Of a stretch of 64,000 nt of DNA, positions 1 through 12,079 are shown piece by piece. Made by a program: the position numbers and the translations under genes. Each line of letters opens with the position of its first letter. Position 1 is the first letter of the stretch. Under the pieces are notes generated by a model. It was not told where the DNA came from, ran no database searches, and worked only from the letters and a program-made list of their open reading frames with translations. This DNA comes from Ailanthus altissimus (lineage: Eukaryota; Streptophyta; Magnoliopsida; Sapindales; Simaroubaceae): NCBI GenBank assembly GCA_946807835.1, contig OX327695.1, positions 29,184,501-29,248,500 on the forward strand. The letters are read 5' to 3'.

Positions 1-250
1 TCAGAAACAGCAAGAAGATTCAAAATACAACACTCTGAATTTAACCTAATGATCCCATTCTGTTGTTAAACAAAAATAGAGTGAACAGCATTGCTAGTAT
101 CTGTACATTGAGGAAAACCATCTTTGCATCGTTTGCTAAGTCATGGAGTCCACAACTTCAATATTTTAAATGCTTCCAAAACCATGAAAGCAATATGTTG
201 TCATGCGCCCGCAACAGTTTTTCGTCGGAACCACTGCACTGCAAAAACCA

Positions 251-2927
251 CTAGCCAAATGATTGGGCAGATAAATTGAAATTGATTTGATGCCACTGGT
301 ATGACAAGATAAAGCAATAGGGTGCAGAGCACTTGCAGGTCTCTAGAGCAAGGCCAACATCATCCTTGGAATTCGGATTCTCGGGTGAAGGGGTGTCTGG
401 AAAGAATTCTTCGTCTGGATAAATCTTCTGAAATAGCTGCCAATTACCAGAACCAAATTTTAGTCAGCATCTCAAATGTAAAATATTACATAAACGCAAC
501 AACGAAATTCAGAACATCTTCAGAAATAGCTGCCAATTACCAGAATCAAATTTTAGTCAGCATCTCAAATGTAAAATATTACATAAACGCCACAACGAAA
601 TGCAGAACGAGACAATTCTCCAGGAGGATTGGAGGAAACAGAATAAGCTTTGCTAACATGGTTTTTGTAAAGTAATAATCTGTAGCATAAAAGAGTATGA
701 CTTTGAAGCTTACCTTTTCAGTTGCACCTAGAAGGTCATTGTAGTTCAGATTTCCATCTGGCATGAGACTGGAGCTAATAGATCCAAAAACTGACCCTGA
801 AATAAACACACAACTTCATCAAACTGGCAAAGTCAAAATAATGTGAACCATCCACAAACAACATCCCCTAGAAAATTGCAGCTGTGAAACCACAATGCAT
901 CCGTCTAAATAACCTTCTAACTAAGAGATCTTTCCAAAATAAGGGGAAAAAGTGAAGGAAAGAAAAAATTTAAAACGGGTGCACATTGCGATATAGGTAC
1001 AACTTATAATAAAAAGAAAAAAAAAAGTTTCAGCAATGAAAAGCTAAATGCTAAACATACCATACTTCTTCACTATGAGCTGTGGAGCTATTATCAGCAT
1101 CTCCAGGAAGAAGTTTCTGAAGGACATTTAAGGCTGCATGAGTTACTTTTTCCCTCGATTGACCTCATCACATAAAGCTGAAATATACAAGACAAACCTG
1201 AGCAAGGAAAAACAAAAGCTAAGTGAAGTATCACAAAATTTCTCTAAAGTAGGAGCTAAATTGTTGTATCAGGCATCTTATTTTCAAATCAATGCAGAAC
1301 CAAAGACGTAGAACTCATATAGAGTGTGTTTTACCTCTTTTTCTGAATAATTTTTAACGATTCCACACACCCCACCCCATGCATGAGCACAAATAATAAT
1401 AAATTGGTAAAATATATCTGTGCAACTTAAATTTACCATGCAATTAGAACTAGCCATTATGTAACTGAGATTGGAGAGAGAATTTTTGTTCTGCCTTGGG
1501 CAGTTCCTAAAAAAAATGCAAAAATTCCAGCATTCTACCAAATCTACTTAATTGTTAAAGAAGAAAAAAGGAAAAAAGGGTAATTACTATCTGCTTCCAA
1601 TTAAAAAAAGAAAAAAAAAACAAAAACAAAGCAAAAATATTACATTCCTGGAGGACAGACAGCTACATTGCCACCAAGCTGGAGAACTCAGATAGATGTA
1701 ACCAGCTCAGGAAACAAAGCTAGAGGGGAACCAAAAAAAAAAAGAATATTCTTTTCTTTCTCACTTCAAGTCTTCAGGAAAACATAGGTCAAAAATACTA
1801 AGAGTTGATCTTACATCTGGGAGGATACCATATTGAAATTTGATAGGTCTGGTTTCAAGGAACTCCTAGTGCTGCATATCCTCCTAGCCACCTTGCCTTT
1901 ATGATCAGTGAGACTGAAAGCTTGAAAACTTTCTGGCTGGCACTTGCTCACACAGAGCTGTGGCTAATGACACCAGAACAATAAAGGATGGACCTAGGAC
2001 CACCTTTTGGCTAAATATATCCTGACCTGATGCCAATTTAACACCTTTGTAGGACCCACTATCCTGCAAAAGTTTCAAATAGAAATATACAAATAATTTC
2101 CTCATGATGAGTAACCAAACTCAGTTTACTTTAAAAAAAAAAAAATTAAAAGCTCTGCAATAATTAGAAACATAGGTAAATTTCAGAACTTGTCTTTAAG
2201 CAGAGAAATCACTGGCATCGGCAGAACCTAACCATAGAGTTCGAGATGCACATAAGCAAATTAACTCAGCAAAGCTACAACAGAATAATGCCACTTCAAT
2301 CAAATTTTATGTAGCCTATTTAGTGAACATTTAAACATTTTTCCTAAGATGGGATTAAGTGTCCAGCAGTTTTACAAAAAGATCAGATCCATTCGTTTAA
2401 CTCGAAGTGGAATCACTAAAGAAACACAAATGTGAAACTTATCAGATATGTGAAATAAATTATTGTAGAGGGAATAGGTATGGTTATCACACACACAAAG
2501 GCACAATTACTTACAACATGATCCAAACAGACACTGCTAATACTTTTTAAATTGATCTACCTAAATTTTCTCCAATGTTTGTCTCTGTTTCCTGTTCCAA
2601 TTTACATCTACATAACAAACAAGTAATTCTCAAGTTATTCTTTACTGTATGAATGATGTGCAACTGAAAATAACAACATAACTTTGGCAGCCTTTTTCAT
2701 CTTGCTGACACAGCTAAATTCAGTCTTCGAGACCCCATAACAGAAGAGAAGTCATGGAATGCAAACCTAATTCAATCTACAACAAGAAAGTTCCCATGGA
2801 ATATTAAGCAAAAGGCATTAATTGGACCTTAGAAGCCTTTCACAGCAGCAGGGTGACAAAAGGCTTGTGGTAGTTCCCGTAGCCCATAGATGGATATATT
2901 AAAGCCCCAAGTGCATTTTGGAACCTG
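251..2927 (-). pseudogene. Rab escort protein (REP, Rab geranylgeranyltransferase component A) pseudogene, 3' part
   Basis: REP presents Rab GTPases to geranylgeranyltransferase II. Read on the minus strand, pieces of the plant REP protein appear in the right order. They are RFQNALGALIYP (about 2927), GELPQAFCHPAAVKG (about 2850), YKGVKLASGQDIFSQK (about 2040), RRICSTRSSLKPDLSNF (about 1850), VLQLGGNVAVCPPGM (about 1680), VTHAALNVLQKLLPG (about 1120), SLMPDGNLNYNDLLGATEK (about 740) and IYPDEEFFPDTPSPEN (about 410). The gene is broken. There is an in-frame TGA at 1688-1690, where REP has Arg, and a frame change at about 1147-1156 between the CDEVNR and VTHAAL blocks. Another frame change lies at about 2885, and a stop follows VKGF near 2835. 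Introns persist, so this is a duplicated, not a processed, copy. The N-terminal half was not found. Family assignment is from remembered conserved blocks; the breaks are seen directly. Confidence 0.8.
424..609. repeat. 93-bp direct tandem duplication, two copies
   Basis: Unit 1 (424-516) and unit 2 (517-609) are almost identical, differing at a handful of bases. The unit spans the intron end and 3' splice-site region in front of the last REP-like exon, so the acceptor is duplicated in the pseudogene. Confidence 0.9.
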
Positions 2928-3558
2928 GACAAGACAATATCATCATCTGATAGATTGTCAAGAGCTAATACTTCAATAAATAAATAAAAATGAAAAGGCA
3001 AAACTTTAACACTAAAACTAACCTGCTAACAGACCATTTTAGCTATTGCCCATGGCTGAAAAGAAAGGTATGGTTTATTGGCTTAAAGTTAGAGCTTGGT
3101 AGCTTAAGAGTCTCGTCAATCAAGTAGCAAATACCGTTTCTGAGTCTCAATAGAACTCACACGGAAAAGAAAATAGGAGGAAAAAAAAAAAGCATGTATT
3201 ATGACCAAGTTTTTAACAAAAAGAGCATGAAACGAAACTAATACTAAAATAAGATCTATACAATAAAAACAATTAAACAAATTATTGATGCTATTTAAAA
3301 AAAAAAAATCTATAATCTCACAAGAGCAAATGTTTCAATTTTTTTTTTCTTTTTCTCTTAACAAGGGGCCGATCTTTAATTGGCAACTTCAAAATTGAAG
3401 TTACAGATGGACTAAATTGAAGGGGGGAAAAAAAAGAGCTCTATTAACGCAGAAACAATGTTGCCAAATCTGAGCTTTTCTCTTCATGAACATCCAAAAT
3501 AATACTCGTCTGCATCATGTTCTTTGACAAAAATATGTAGATCATTACAGCCTTTCCT

Positions 3559-6308
3559 CTACTTGATCAGTCCACAAACCAATTTGCTAACCCTTGTAGA
3601 CAATATCAACCAGGGTATAATCCCAACCTGCAGTGACATTGGAACAATCAATAAAGTGCTCAACAATTATCCAAGCATTTTCTTTATTTATTTCGTTTTT
3701 TTTCATTTGAGAACCAGAAAGTTCTGACAGAGGTGAAAATTAGTACTTATCCCCAAGATTTCCCATACTAGGCACCACAGAATTTTGCTAAGCTCCCCTC
3801 AAATGTTTAAATTAAATACATTAGAAACATAAAATAATGTTAACATGCTCGATAACCAATAAATAGAAAGCATCTCCTTATCATACTCAATTTTTTCATT
3901 CTTTTATCTAAACCAAGACGTATACAAGTAAAAGAGATCAGAGAGAGGATGCTTGAATGCTAATTTGAAATCCTAAATGCCATCGAACTCCTTTGCTCCA
4001 AATAACAAAGCACCGAAGGACTCGTGTTATGACAAAGTGTAAACCAAAACTAAAATATTTCAAACAAACATTTGGAGGATTAACTCTCCTTCATGAGTCG
4101 GACTTCGAACAATAGGAAATACGGAGGAAAAAGATCCAAACTTATTTACCATAACATTGTTATTTGAAACACCTCCAGTCCTCCAAGACAGAAACTTCCC
4201 TGCAAAAAGGATAAGTAATGGAGTAAGACACTGCAGAAATCAAATATGGATTCCCTTTTCCTCAATGAACATCTAGCTATTTTGTCTCCACTCATTTCAT
4301 TCTTATTTAGCTTCTTTCCCTTTAGTGAGGAAAGTATTCTATAAGAAATTTGCAAAGTGTTTCATTAAGCCTATCAACCAAAGTAACGGCAATACAACCT
4401 TGGGTACAGTGGACTCATTATAATAATACCCCTGAACAGGACGGAGGAAGAGAGAAAACTAATAATAACAGGAATACATTACCAAAAGGTTGCACGAGTT
4501 GCTGAGATATGGCAGCAACAGGAGCCCTCCAAAACCAATAAATAAGCGCAAAGTATGTCACATACTGTACAACCAAATGTGTAAAAATCTTAGGATTCAA
4601 ATAAAGGAAAACGAATAAAATATATAACAATTTCAGTAACACCCATAACCACCTTTAGAATAAGCAGAACTTTCATATATAAATCATAAGACAGTTTCAT
4701 CTCCTTGCTCTGTGATTCTTGATCTGCATGAGAAATATGAGTTGGAAGCTTATATCAGGGATGAGGAAACACACATTATAACAGGGAAGATAAGAAAGGA
4801 ACAAATAAATAGCAACAGGATAACAACTGAAGTTGTCCACCTCTGTTCTTTATCAATTAGCATAGTGGAAGTCCTAAAACCTTCAGTATTAGGTGATTCC
4901 TAATCCTAAAAGAATCCTAATTTAAGTAAAGTAACTTTAGAAGACAAAGATCTGAAGTTCCTGACTAGGCGGTAGTGAGTAGAATTCAATAAGGAAATGA
5001 AGTTGTAGGGCATTGGACAATCACATAAAAGCCAATGGTTGATATCGATTGGCTTCCCAACATAATCTTCCCCTTACCATTGCAATTGATCAAACTCCTC
5101 CGGCTAATATGCAAGTATTCCACGTGTTATAAAAAAAACCCCGAACAAGCCAATTTGTTGAAGAACAAAAATGATAGGTAAATTTAGCAATCAATGTCTA
5201 AATAAACAAATAATAAATGACAGAAAATATAAATAGTCTCACAATTTGCAAGTTCTTTCTCCTTAGCATTGGCTAACCTCCTAAGCTTAGCAGCTTGTGC
5301 AAATGTTGATGGCCTACAATCAACAGAAGAACCAATCATATACTTGTATGGCATGTAGTCTTCAGAAGTTACATAGATATAACGTGTTGACATACTTCTT
5401 TAAATTCCAAATCCAATAATGTTAGCATGTATGATTACGAGAAGTTTTAAACAAAGCATAGAAGACCAAAAAATTAAAAAAAGCAAGAACGTTGTTTTTA
5501 GCATAAATGTTGTTAAAGTTAACTAAATACTGGATGCCAAATCAAGAGGAATAATATATCCTTAATTGAAGACCCACAATAAAAAAATCCATTGATGCTA
5601 ATACTAAATTAGGTCATATCCCACTTGAAATACAAACTCGCTCAACCACTCTACTACAACCTACCCTCCTGCCCCACCAAAAGAAATGAAAAAACAACTG
5701 AAAATGGAAAAAGAAACATGAGCATTATTCTAAATGGTATTATTAGATATATCTTGGCAGCTTTCCAATTTGATATAATGCAAATATCCAAAATTAAAAT
5801 AACTTCATCTCAATTCAGTGACTCTCATGTTAATGATGAGGAAGCTAATAATCATATGGAAGAAAGAGCTATGAGAATATAATGCTTACAATATCAATGT
5901 TCAAAATTAAAATCAAATCAATATTACCATACGATGTATATGATGGGTTGAATAAAACCTCAATTAGATTAAATCAATTGAATCACTCACTGCGAATACG
6001 AGCTCGCCTCTTTCAATAGCTGCTTTATTTCTCTTCGCAACTGGATTTCCTTATCACTCTTCAATCCTTTCTGATAAAAAAATTCAATTCAATTCCATTT
6101 CACCATCAAACCCAATTTTTTATTAAAAATAATACAATATTAGCAAATTTTGGCAAATTGAAGCGAATTTGTGAACGGATTGAAAGACCTTTACCTTCTT
6201 CAGTCGCTCGAGCCAAATGGAAACGAACTGAAATGCGAAGACGATAAGTAGTATAATCGGAGCAGCGATACTTCGATATCGGCCTAGGGTTTCATCATCT
6301 TCTCTCAT
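3559..6308 (-). CDS. GET1: GET1-like (WRB/CHD5 family) receptor subunit for tail-anchored protein insertion
   Basis: GET1 is the ER-membrane receptor subunit that, with its partner, takes tail-anchored proteins from the GET3 ATPase and inserts them. Seven exons join in frame with GT-AG sites: 6195-6308, 5991-6070, 5243-5313, 4653-4723, 4483-4564, 4150-4199 and 3559-3627, giving 178 residues. The order is typical of the family. An N-terminal membrane segment (about residues 15-32, APIILLIVFAFQF) is followed by a charged coiled-coil stretch with the hallmark PSTFAQAAKLRRLA. Two C-terminal hydrophobic segments follow (YFALIYWFWRAPVAA and VGIIPWLILSTRVSK). The start is the first ATG in the first exon with a clean donor after LERLKK. 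No lesion seen. The nearest downstream sequence is the REP pseudogene on the same strand. Confidence 0.9.
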
Positions 6309-9108
6309 GTTTGTTTAATTATTTGCTTGTTCTATCTCGTCGGCAGGAATCTGTGACGCCGATTGATTAACACGGTTTTCTATCCGCCTCTTGCCTTTTT
6401 CTTCTTTCGTCGTCGTTGGATTGGATGGATCTGTAATTTTAGCGCCGATCCACGACGACGTGAGAGATCACGAGATCAGACGGGCCGACTAGAGTTGAGT
6501 CGGGGCCCAGATTGGATTCAAATTGGAAATCCCAAGATGAATACTAAATATACCTCCCCATTTACTACAAGTACACCCAAATTCTGCATCCCCACTTCTT
6601 AATACATCCCCTTGAAAAAAATTTAAATTAAATAATTTACTAAATTCATATATTAAGAATTTTGTTGTTTTAACTCATAAAAAAGAGTTTTCGATCTCAA
6701 AACTTTTCAACTAAAAGTGGGTGGATAAAATTCAGTTTCGCTTCAATTTGGTCCTAAATTGAATTAATTAATTTTATATAAATAAAATCCAGCGATTCAA
6801 ATATGAAAAATCAAAATAGTTCTTTTTTTTTCAATTTGTTTTAAATTTTTTTTTAATCGAACTAAACTAAAATTAAATTGAAACCAAATCGATAGATTTC
6901 AAATAAATAAAACTAAGGTCTAAATCAAACCGAACTAAATTAAAAGTTTTCAATTCAACTGAATATTCACTCCTAACTAAAAGGTGAGATTTATGTTAAA
7001 CTATTTTTATTACTACTTTATTTATAAGTTTTATAAATATTATTTTTAATATTCATATTTATTATATTTTTCTACTTAACAACATATGTTACTCGAGTAA
7101 TTGAATTATTAAAACTATTTAATATAGCTCTCTTTGAAAAAATAAAATAGTGTAATAGAACAATTATTAAAAAAAAAACAATGTAATACGACAAGCAAAG
7201 TTCTAAGTTATGTAATGCGACTAGTTAAGCTGTATCTTTAAATTTTTGTGCATTTTTTTTTTAAATTGTCTATTTAATATAATTGTATATTTTGCAAATA
7301 GTAGCCAATTAGCTTAACGCAAGCAACATTTAAAGAGGTTGAAGATAAACTTTGTTTCAGCTTTCAATACTTTGAAAATTTTATCCTTAAAACTTTATTA
7401 ATATTATTATTATCCTTATTATCTTCAAGAACAAAAATATCTATTATTTTTATTTTTGTTACTTTAATCATTGTTTTGATTTAGAGGCTCGTTACAATGT
7501 CTAACACAACACGTCTTTCAAACTTCCATTTTAGATGATTTTTCCCATCACAAGCATAACTAAAATTCTAACCACCGTGTCAACAAAAAAAAAAACTATA
7601 AACAATTTAAAATGCAAAGCAATATTTATTGTTGACCTTAAATTTTAAGTTGTTTTAAGTCAATAAATTAAATTAATTTATTATGAGAAAATAATGTTTG
7701 ATTTTCTTAATATGAGTCGATTGCAAAATAATTTCATGGTGTTTTTTAGCACAAGTGTTGAACTTTAGAACCAAAGAGTCAATTGAGATTAAAAAAAATA
7801 ATTAGAAATAAAAAAATTATAGTGATTCAATTGAATGCAAATCTTCGTCAATGTTATTAAATATATCAAACTTATTGACGAGATGTTATTAGAGCTCTAT
7901 AATGAGCTGTTTATTAGAATACTTAAATTTGAAATTTTCGTACTATTATAAATTAGCCTGAACCTAAATTAAAAAATTGAGTTTGAATCAAAATTTAAAA
8001 AAAAAAATTCATTATTATAATAATTAATAAGATCAAATGTAAATTAAATTAATACAAAAAACGTATTTTATTATAATTAAATCTATCAATTTAAATTTAA
8101 TGATGTACCATAAAATCTTTTATGTGCATCGGTTGATAAAAGACGTTACTAATATACATGTAGTGAAAAAGATGCTACCAATATACATGCAGTTATTTTA
8201 AATGATTAATATTATACTTATCAAATTATATTTAAAAAAATAATATATTAAATAAATATTTTAAAATTTTATTAGTATTAATAAATGACTTGCAAACACT
8301 GTCTCAATGGTTGACTTTATCAATCAATTTCAACTAGATGCACGTATCAGTCGTATAAATTTAATCAAACATAACGGCGTCGTTTCTCACACCTTGGCTA
8401 TCCATTCACACGTTCCGCGGCCAATAATTCAATTCAAAATGTATTAAAAAATAATAATAATAATCATCCAATTGAAAGTATTAAGAACGCTGTATTTACA
8501 CATTTAACCCTCTTCAGGTCAGCAACCAGTTCCAATTTTCAATAACGCGCGGTACGCGCCCATCAACGTCACGGTGCTTTTTCTACATTTGCGGAAACGG
8601 AAAGATAAGATTCAACTTATCGCAAAGAGGCTATCTCCGTCATTTCACATTACGCGTACACGTGGAAGTCAGGTTCTCGAATACCAACAAAAGCAAAGCC
8701 CACGTTTCGCAGTATCTTTTACTCACTTCCGCACGATACGAATTTCGAAGACTTCAGGATATTACATAGAACAATCTCGTCCGTCGTCACTTCAATCACT
8801 CCCATCTGCAACCAATTACATCAAATCTCAAGGATTGATGACGTGGCAAGCAAGAAAGATATTATCGAAATCCCGCCTAAACCAAAAACCCGGGCGGACT
8901 TCAATTCACTTGTCAAATTCCAATTTATAATTAATATAATCTATTATCGCTTCCTCCAAAATTATCCTTTCGTTTTTTTTTTAAATAATAAAAAAAATTC
9001 ATACAAAGACGGATAGGCTCACGCACGTCAAACAAACAAACAACAGCAAAGCCACAGAAGCGAAGGCAAAGGCAAAGCATATCCTTAACAAAAACCCTAA
9101 TCTCACCA
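6309..9108. other. Intergenic region between divergent GET1 and HMGB genes
   Basis: AT-rich spacer holding the promoters of the two divergent genes. Stretches near 6740-6960 are degenerate A/T-rich sequence rich in gattt/aaatc-type words; 8200-8290 looks like half of an AT-rich MITE. The 8350-9100 part is less AT-rich and is probably the HMGB promoter and leader. A long open frame at 8574-8930 shows no recognisable protein features. Confidence 0.5.
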
Positions 9109-9109
9109 G

Positions 9110-9204
9110 GTAACTCGGCGAGTCGAGATGAGTCTATACGGCGCTGACTCAGTCCGAGTCGCACCGATTTCGGCCTATTCTAACCGGTTTTTCTTTTGGT
9201 GCAG
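9110..9204 (+). other. Probable 5'-UTR intron of the HMGB gene
   Basis: A CAG|GTAACT donor at 9109/9110 and a pyrimidine-rich stretch ending in GCAG at 9204 frame a 95-bp intron. It would remove an upstream ATG at 9129 that is out of frame with the HMGB start at 9216. Inferred from splice signals only. Confidence 0.55.
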
Positions 9205-9215
9205 GACTATTCGCA

Positions 9216-10358
9216 ATGAAAGGAGGCAGATCAAAGGCTGACGAGAGAGGAACTGATAACAAGTGAGTTATTATGTTATCATCCTGTCGTTTGTTTCCTA
9301 TCATCATAGATCTATTCTTATACGCGTATGTGCTTGTGTATGTGTATAGGTATTTGATTATCACTTTGTTTTTATGTTTATTTTTTAGGCTGAGGAGCAA
9401 GAGCTCCGGTGCCGGCAAGAGAAAGGCGAAGGCGGCGAAAGATCCGAACAAGCCGAAGAGACCTCCTAGTCCTTTCTTCGTTTTCATGTATGAGTTTCTT
9501 AATCGATTATTATTGTTGTTGTTGTCTCCATTGTTGCCTTTGCATAAAAATATTAATATTTTCTAACTTTAAATATATATATTTGTTATTTTGGAGTCTT
9601 AAAATTTAATTAAAATTGTTTTTTATGAAATAAAGGGAGGAGTTCAGGAAACAATTCAAAGAAGCTCATCCGAACAACAAATCTGTTGCTGCTGTAAGTA
9701 ATTAATCTAATGATTTTTAGTACAAAAAACATTTTATATAGATTATATATATATTTTTGTATTTCCCCCGCTAATTTGAATATATATTTTCAAAATACGA
9801 ATCAGGTTGGCAAGGCCGCCGGAGAGAAATGGAAGGCGATGTCAGATGAGGTGTTTATTTTAATATGTTTATTTTTTAATAAAAATATCAATAAATAAAT
9901 GAATTTACTTCTGTTTTTATTTAATTTTATTTGGCTGCGATTTTTAGGAGAAAGCTCCATATGTTGCAAAGGCTGAAAAAAGGAAGTCTGATTACAACAA
10001 GGTCATGCTGGCTTACAACAAGAAACTGGTAACCTTTTTGGTTCCTTTATTTTTGATTTTGTTTTATTTTGGAATATTTTTGTTAATATATGAAAAACTT
10101 TGTTGATTTATGAATAACGATTATGTGTGTTATACAAAATAGGCTGATGGAGTGAATGGAGCAGCTGAGGAAGATGGATCTGACAAGTCCAAGTCTGAAG
10201 TGAACGATGAGGATGATGGAGAGGGCAGTGGAGAGGTTTAGTTTTACTCTAAAAGCCCAACATATTTTGATTTAATTTAATTATTAAAATGATATTCTTT
10301 GCATCTGTTCTGGTTCTAATTGAGTTGTTTGCCTTTATAGGAGGAAGATGATGATTAG
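9216..10358 (+). CDS. HMGB-type high mobility group chromatin protein
   Basis: Plant HMGB proteins bind DNA minor grooves non-specifically through one HMG box and bend it, acting as chromatin architectural factors. Seven exons join in frame: 9216-9262, 9389-9487, 9636-9693, 9806-9850, 9948-10028, 10143-10235 and 10341-10358, giving 146 residues. A lysine-rich N-terminus (GAGKRKAKAAKDPNKPKRPP) leads into one HMG box, about residues 34-103. It contains PSPFFVFMEEF, AVGKAAGEKWKAMSDEEKAPY and KRKSDYNKVMLAYNKK. A short acidic tail ends in GEEEDDD. This matches the plant HMGB2/3/4/5 type. The start is supported by its position just after the 5'-UTR intron. No breaks. In Arabidopsis, HMGB genes sit beside the tomosyn-like and TRM genes, matching the neighbours here. 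Confidence 0.95.
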
Positions 10359-12079
10359 AGAATTGCAGTGGAGGATTCAAGGTTGAAGTTTAGCAATTTA
10401 GTAGAATTTCCATATAACATGATAACCAGTAGCTTTTTTAGACTTAGATTAGGACAAAAAATCAAAGTGTTTTTCAGGATTTACTGAAGCACATATGGAT
10501 ATGTACTTAAAAAGTTCTACATCTGAAATGATTTAATTGCAGCTTTATGATATGATTATTTTTCCTATAATGTTTGTTTCATGATTTATCTTTTATATTG
10601 GTGCTCATATGGCCATGGCTTGTTGGTTTGCTATTGCATGTCAATTATGATATTAGTTCTTAGGGTACAGCAGCATGCTGCTGATGATTTTTGAGATTTG
10701 TGTTCAGTGCCTGGTGGGGTCTTTTGATCTTTTTGGTTTGTTTTCTTCTATTGGTCAAGTCTAGCTTTTGGACTTGTCTGTGAAAAAGATTTGTGTTTTG
10801 GCAGAATGGATTGAGTTGGAAAATGAGAATTTGATACAGAATCAGCTTGTTTTATCCTGATAATTCTGGTGATTAGTTTCTCTCATCCTTGTATTATATA
10901 AGTTCTGCACAGAATGCCATGTCTAGGGATTATCAAAATTTGTTATTCCAGAGTTTATTTTGTTGCTTTTGATACTTAGGGCTTAGATTTTTGTTGCCAA
11001 TTTGTACAATATTTTCTGCTGCATACACTCCTTGCGGAAATGTCAATTTCGTCTTCAAGTTGGTGGTTTTGCCCTTCTTGGGGAATGTTTCATATCATAA
11101 TCCCCCTATGTAACATGAGTTGAAATTGATTGGAATTGAAAAGCGAAGCGACTGTCTGTCGTTTATAAAAGTTTTACTTGTATAATCTTTTTCAGAATAT
11201 AAAAGGTTGGTGTTGCTTGGTTTTGGGTGCATGCTTGTCCCTGCTTGTGTGGACTCTATCGATATTTGTACTTTGTTGTAGAAAGGTCTATTTGTAGGCT
11301 CACTGTGAGATTTCTACATGGAACTTCAGAGCAGGGGATCTGTATTCATTCAACAACAGTTTTCATATTTTAAACTTTTAGGTCAAAAGTAGTTTCAAAT
11401 TCGATGACAAAAAAGCGTTTTGACTTCAAAACAAGTTTTGAGAGGGAGGAAATTGTGGTTGCAAGTGACAGCATCTGTACAAAGGTACGATGGGAGTCTT
11501 TCTGGGGTGGGGGTGTATGGCCACGATTCCAATTCCGATAATCATTTGCTTGATTGCTTTTGTGGTTCCAGCAACCTTTCTACACTTAAAACAAAACGAC
11601 TCGTTGGATTCAAGTCTAGGTGCTATTCACCCCATTGAAGGATGTATTAATTTTTGGAGTTGAGTGGAGCGGAGAAAGTGTTCATTGAGGACTTGAACAC
11701 GATAGTTTTTACGAATTTATGATATTTCGTAATAAACAAGTACGACTCGTTTAAATAAGATGAATCCAATCTCTAGAAATATAAATCATACTTGGGGTTC
11801 TTAATTTTCTAGACGGACCAATCAAACCATTGTTTCATTAGTAAATATATTAAATCGTGAAAATGTATTTTAGTCCAAATGAACTGGGGAGTAAAGAGAT
11901 TTCTTGTATTGGGTTAAAATTTGCAAGTAAATTGAATAATTGGGATCCGTCTTTTTTGGGTTAATTTTTAAACCAATTAACTTTGGGTTGTTATTTTCAT
12001 TCAGAGATAACCCGACCCGGTTACATAACATAGACGATCACTTAATGCCTCGAGTGTTTTCACGGTAAAATCGGGAGAA
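10359..12079 (+). other. HMGB 3' UTR and spacer
   Basis: The first several hundred bases are T-rich transcribed-looking sequence, probably the HMGB 3' UTR. The remainder up to the ATG at 12080 shows no coding stretch I can support; a 72-codon frame at 11420-11638 has no recognisable features. Confidence 0.45.

Noticed and set aside
8574..8930. 118-codon open frame on the plus strand before the HMGB gene
   Set aside because: No family features, low-complexity free but basic by chance, and it lies in the expected promoter region.
9149..9487. 112-codon minus-strand frame over the HMGB first exons
   Set aside because: Shadow of HMGB exon 2 and intron sequence.
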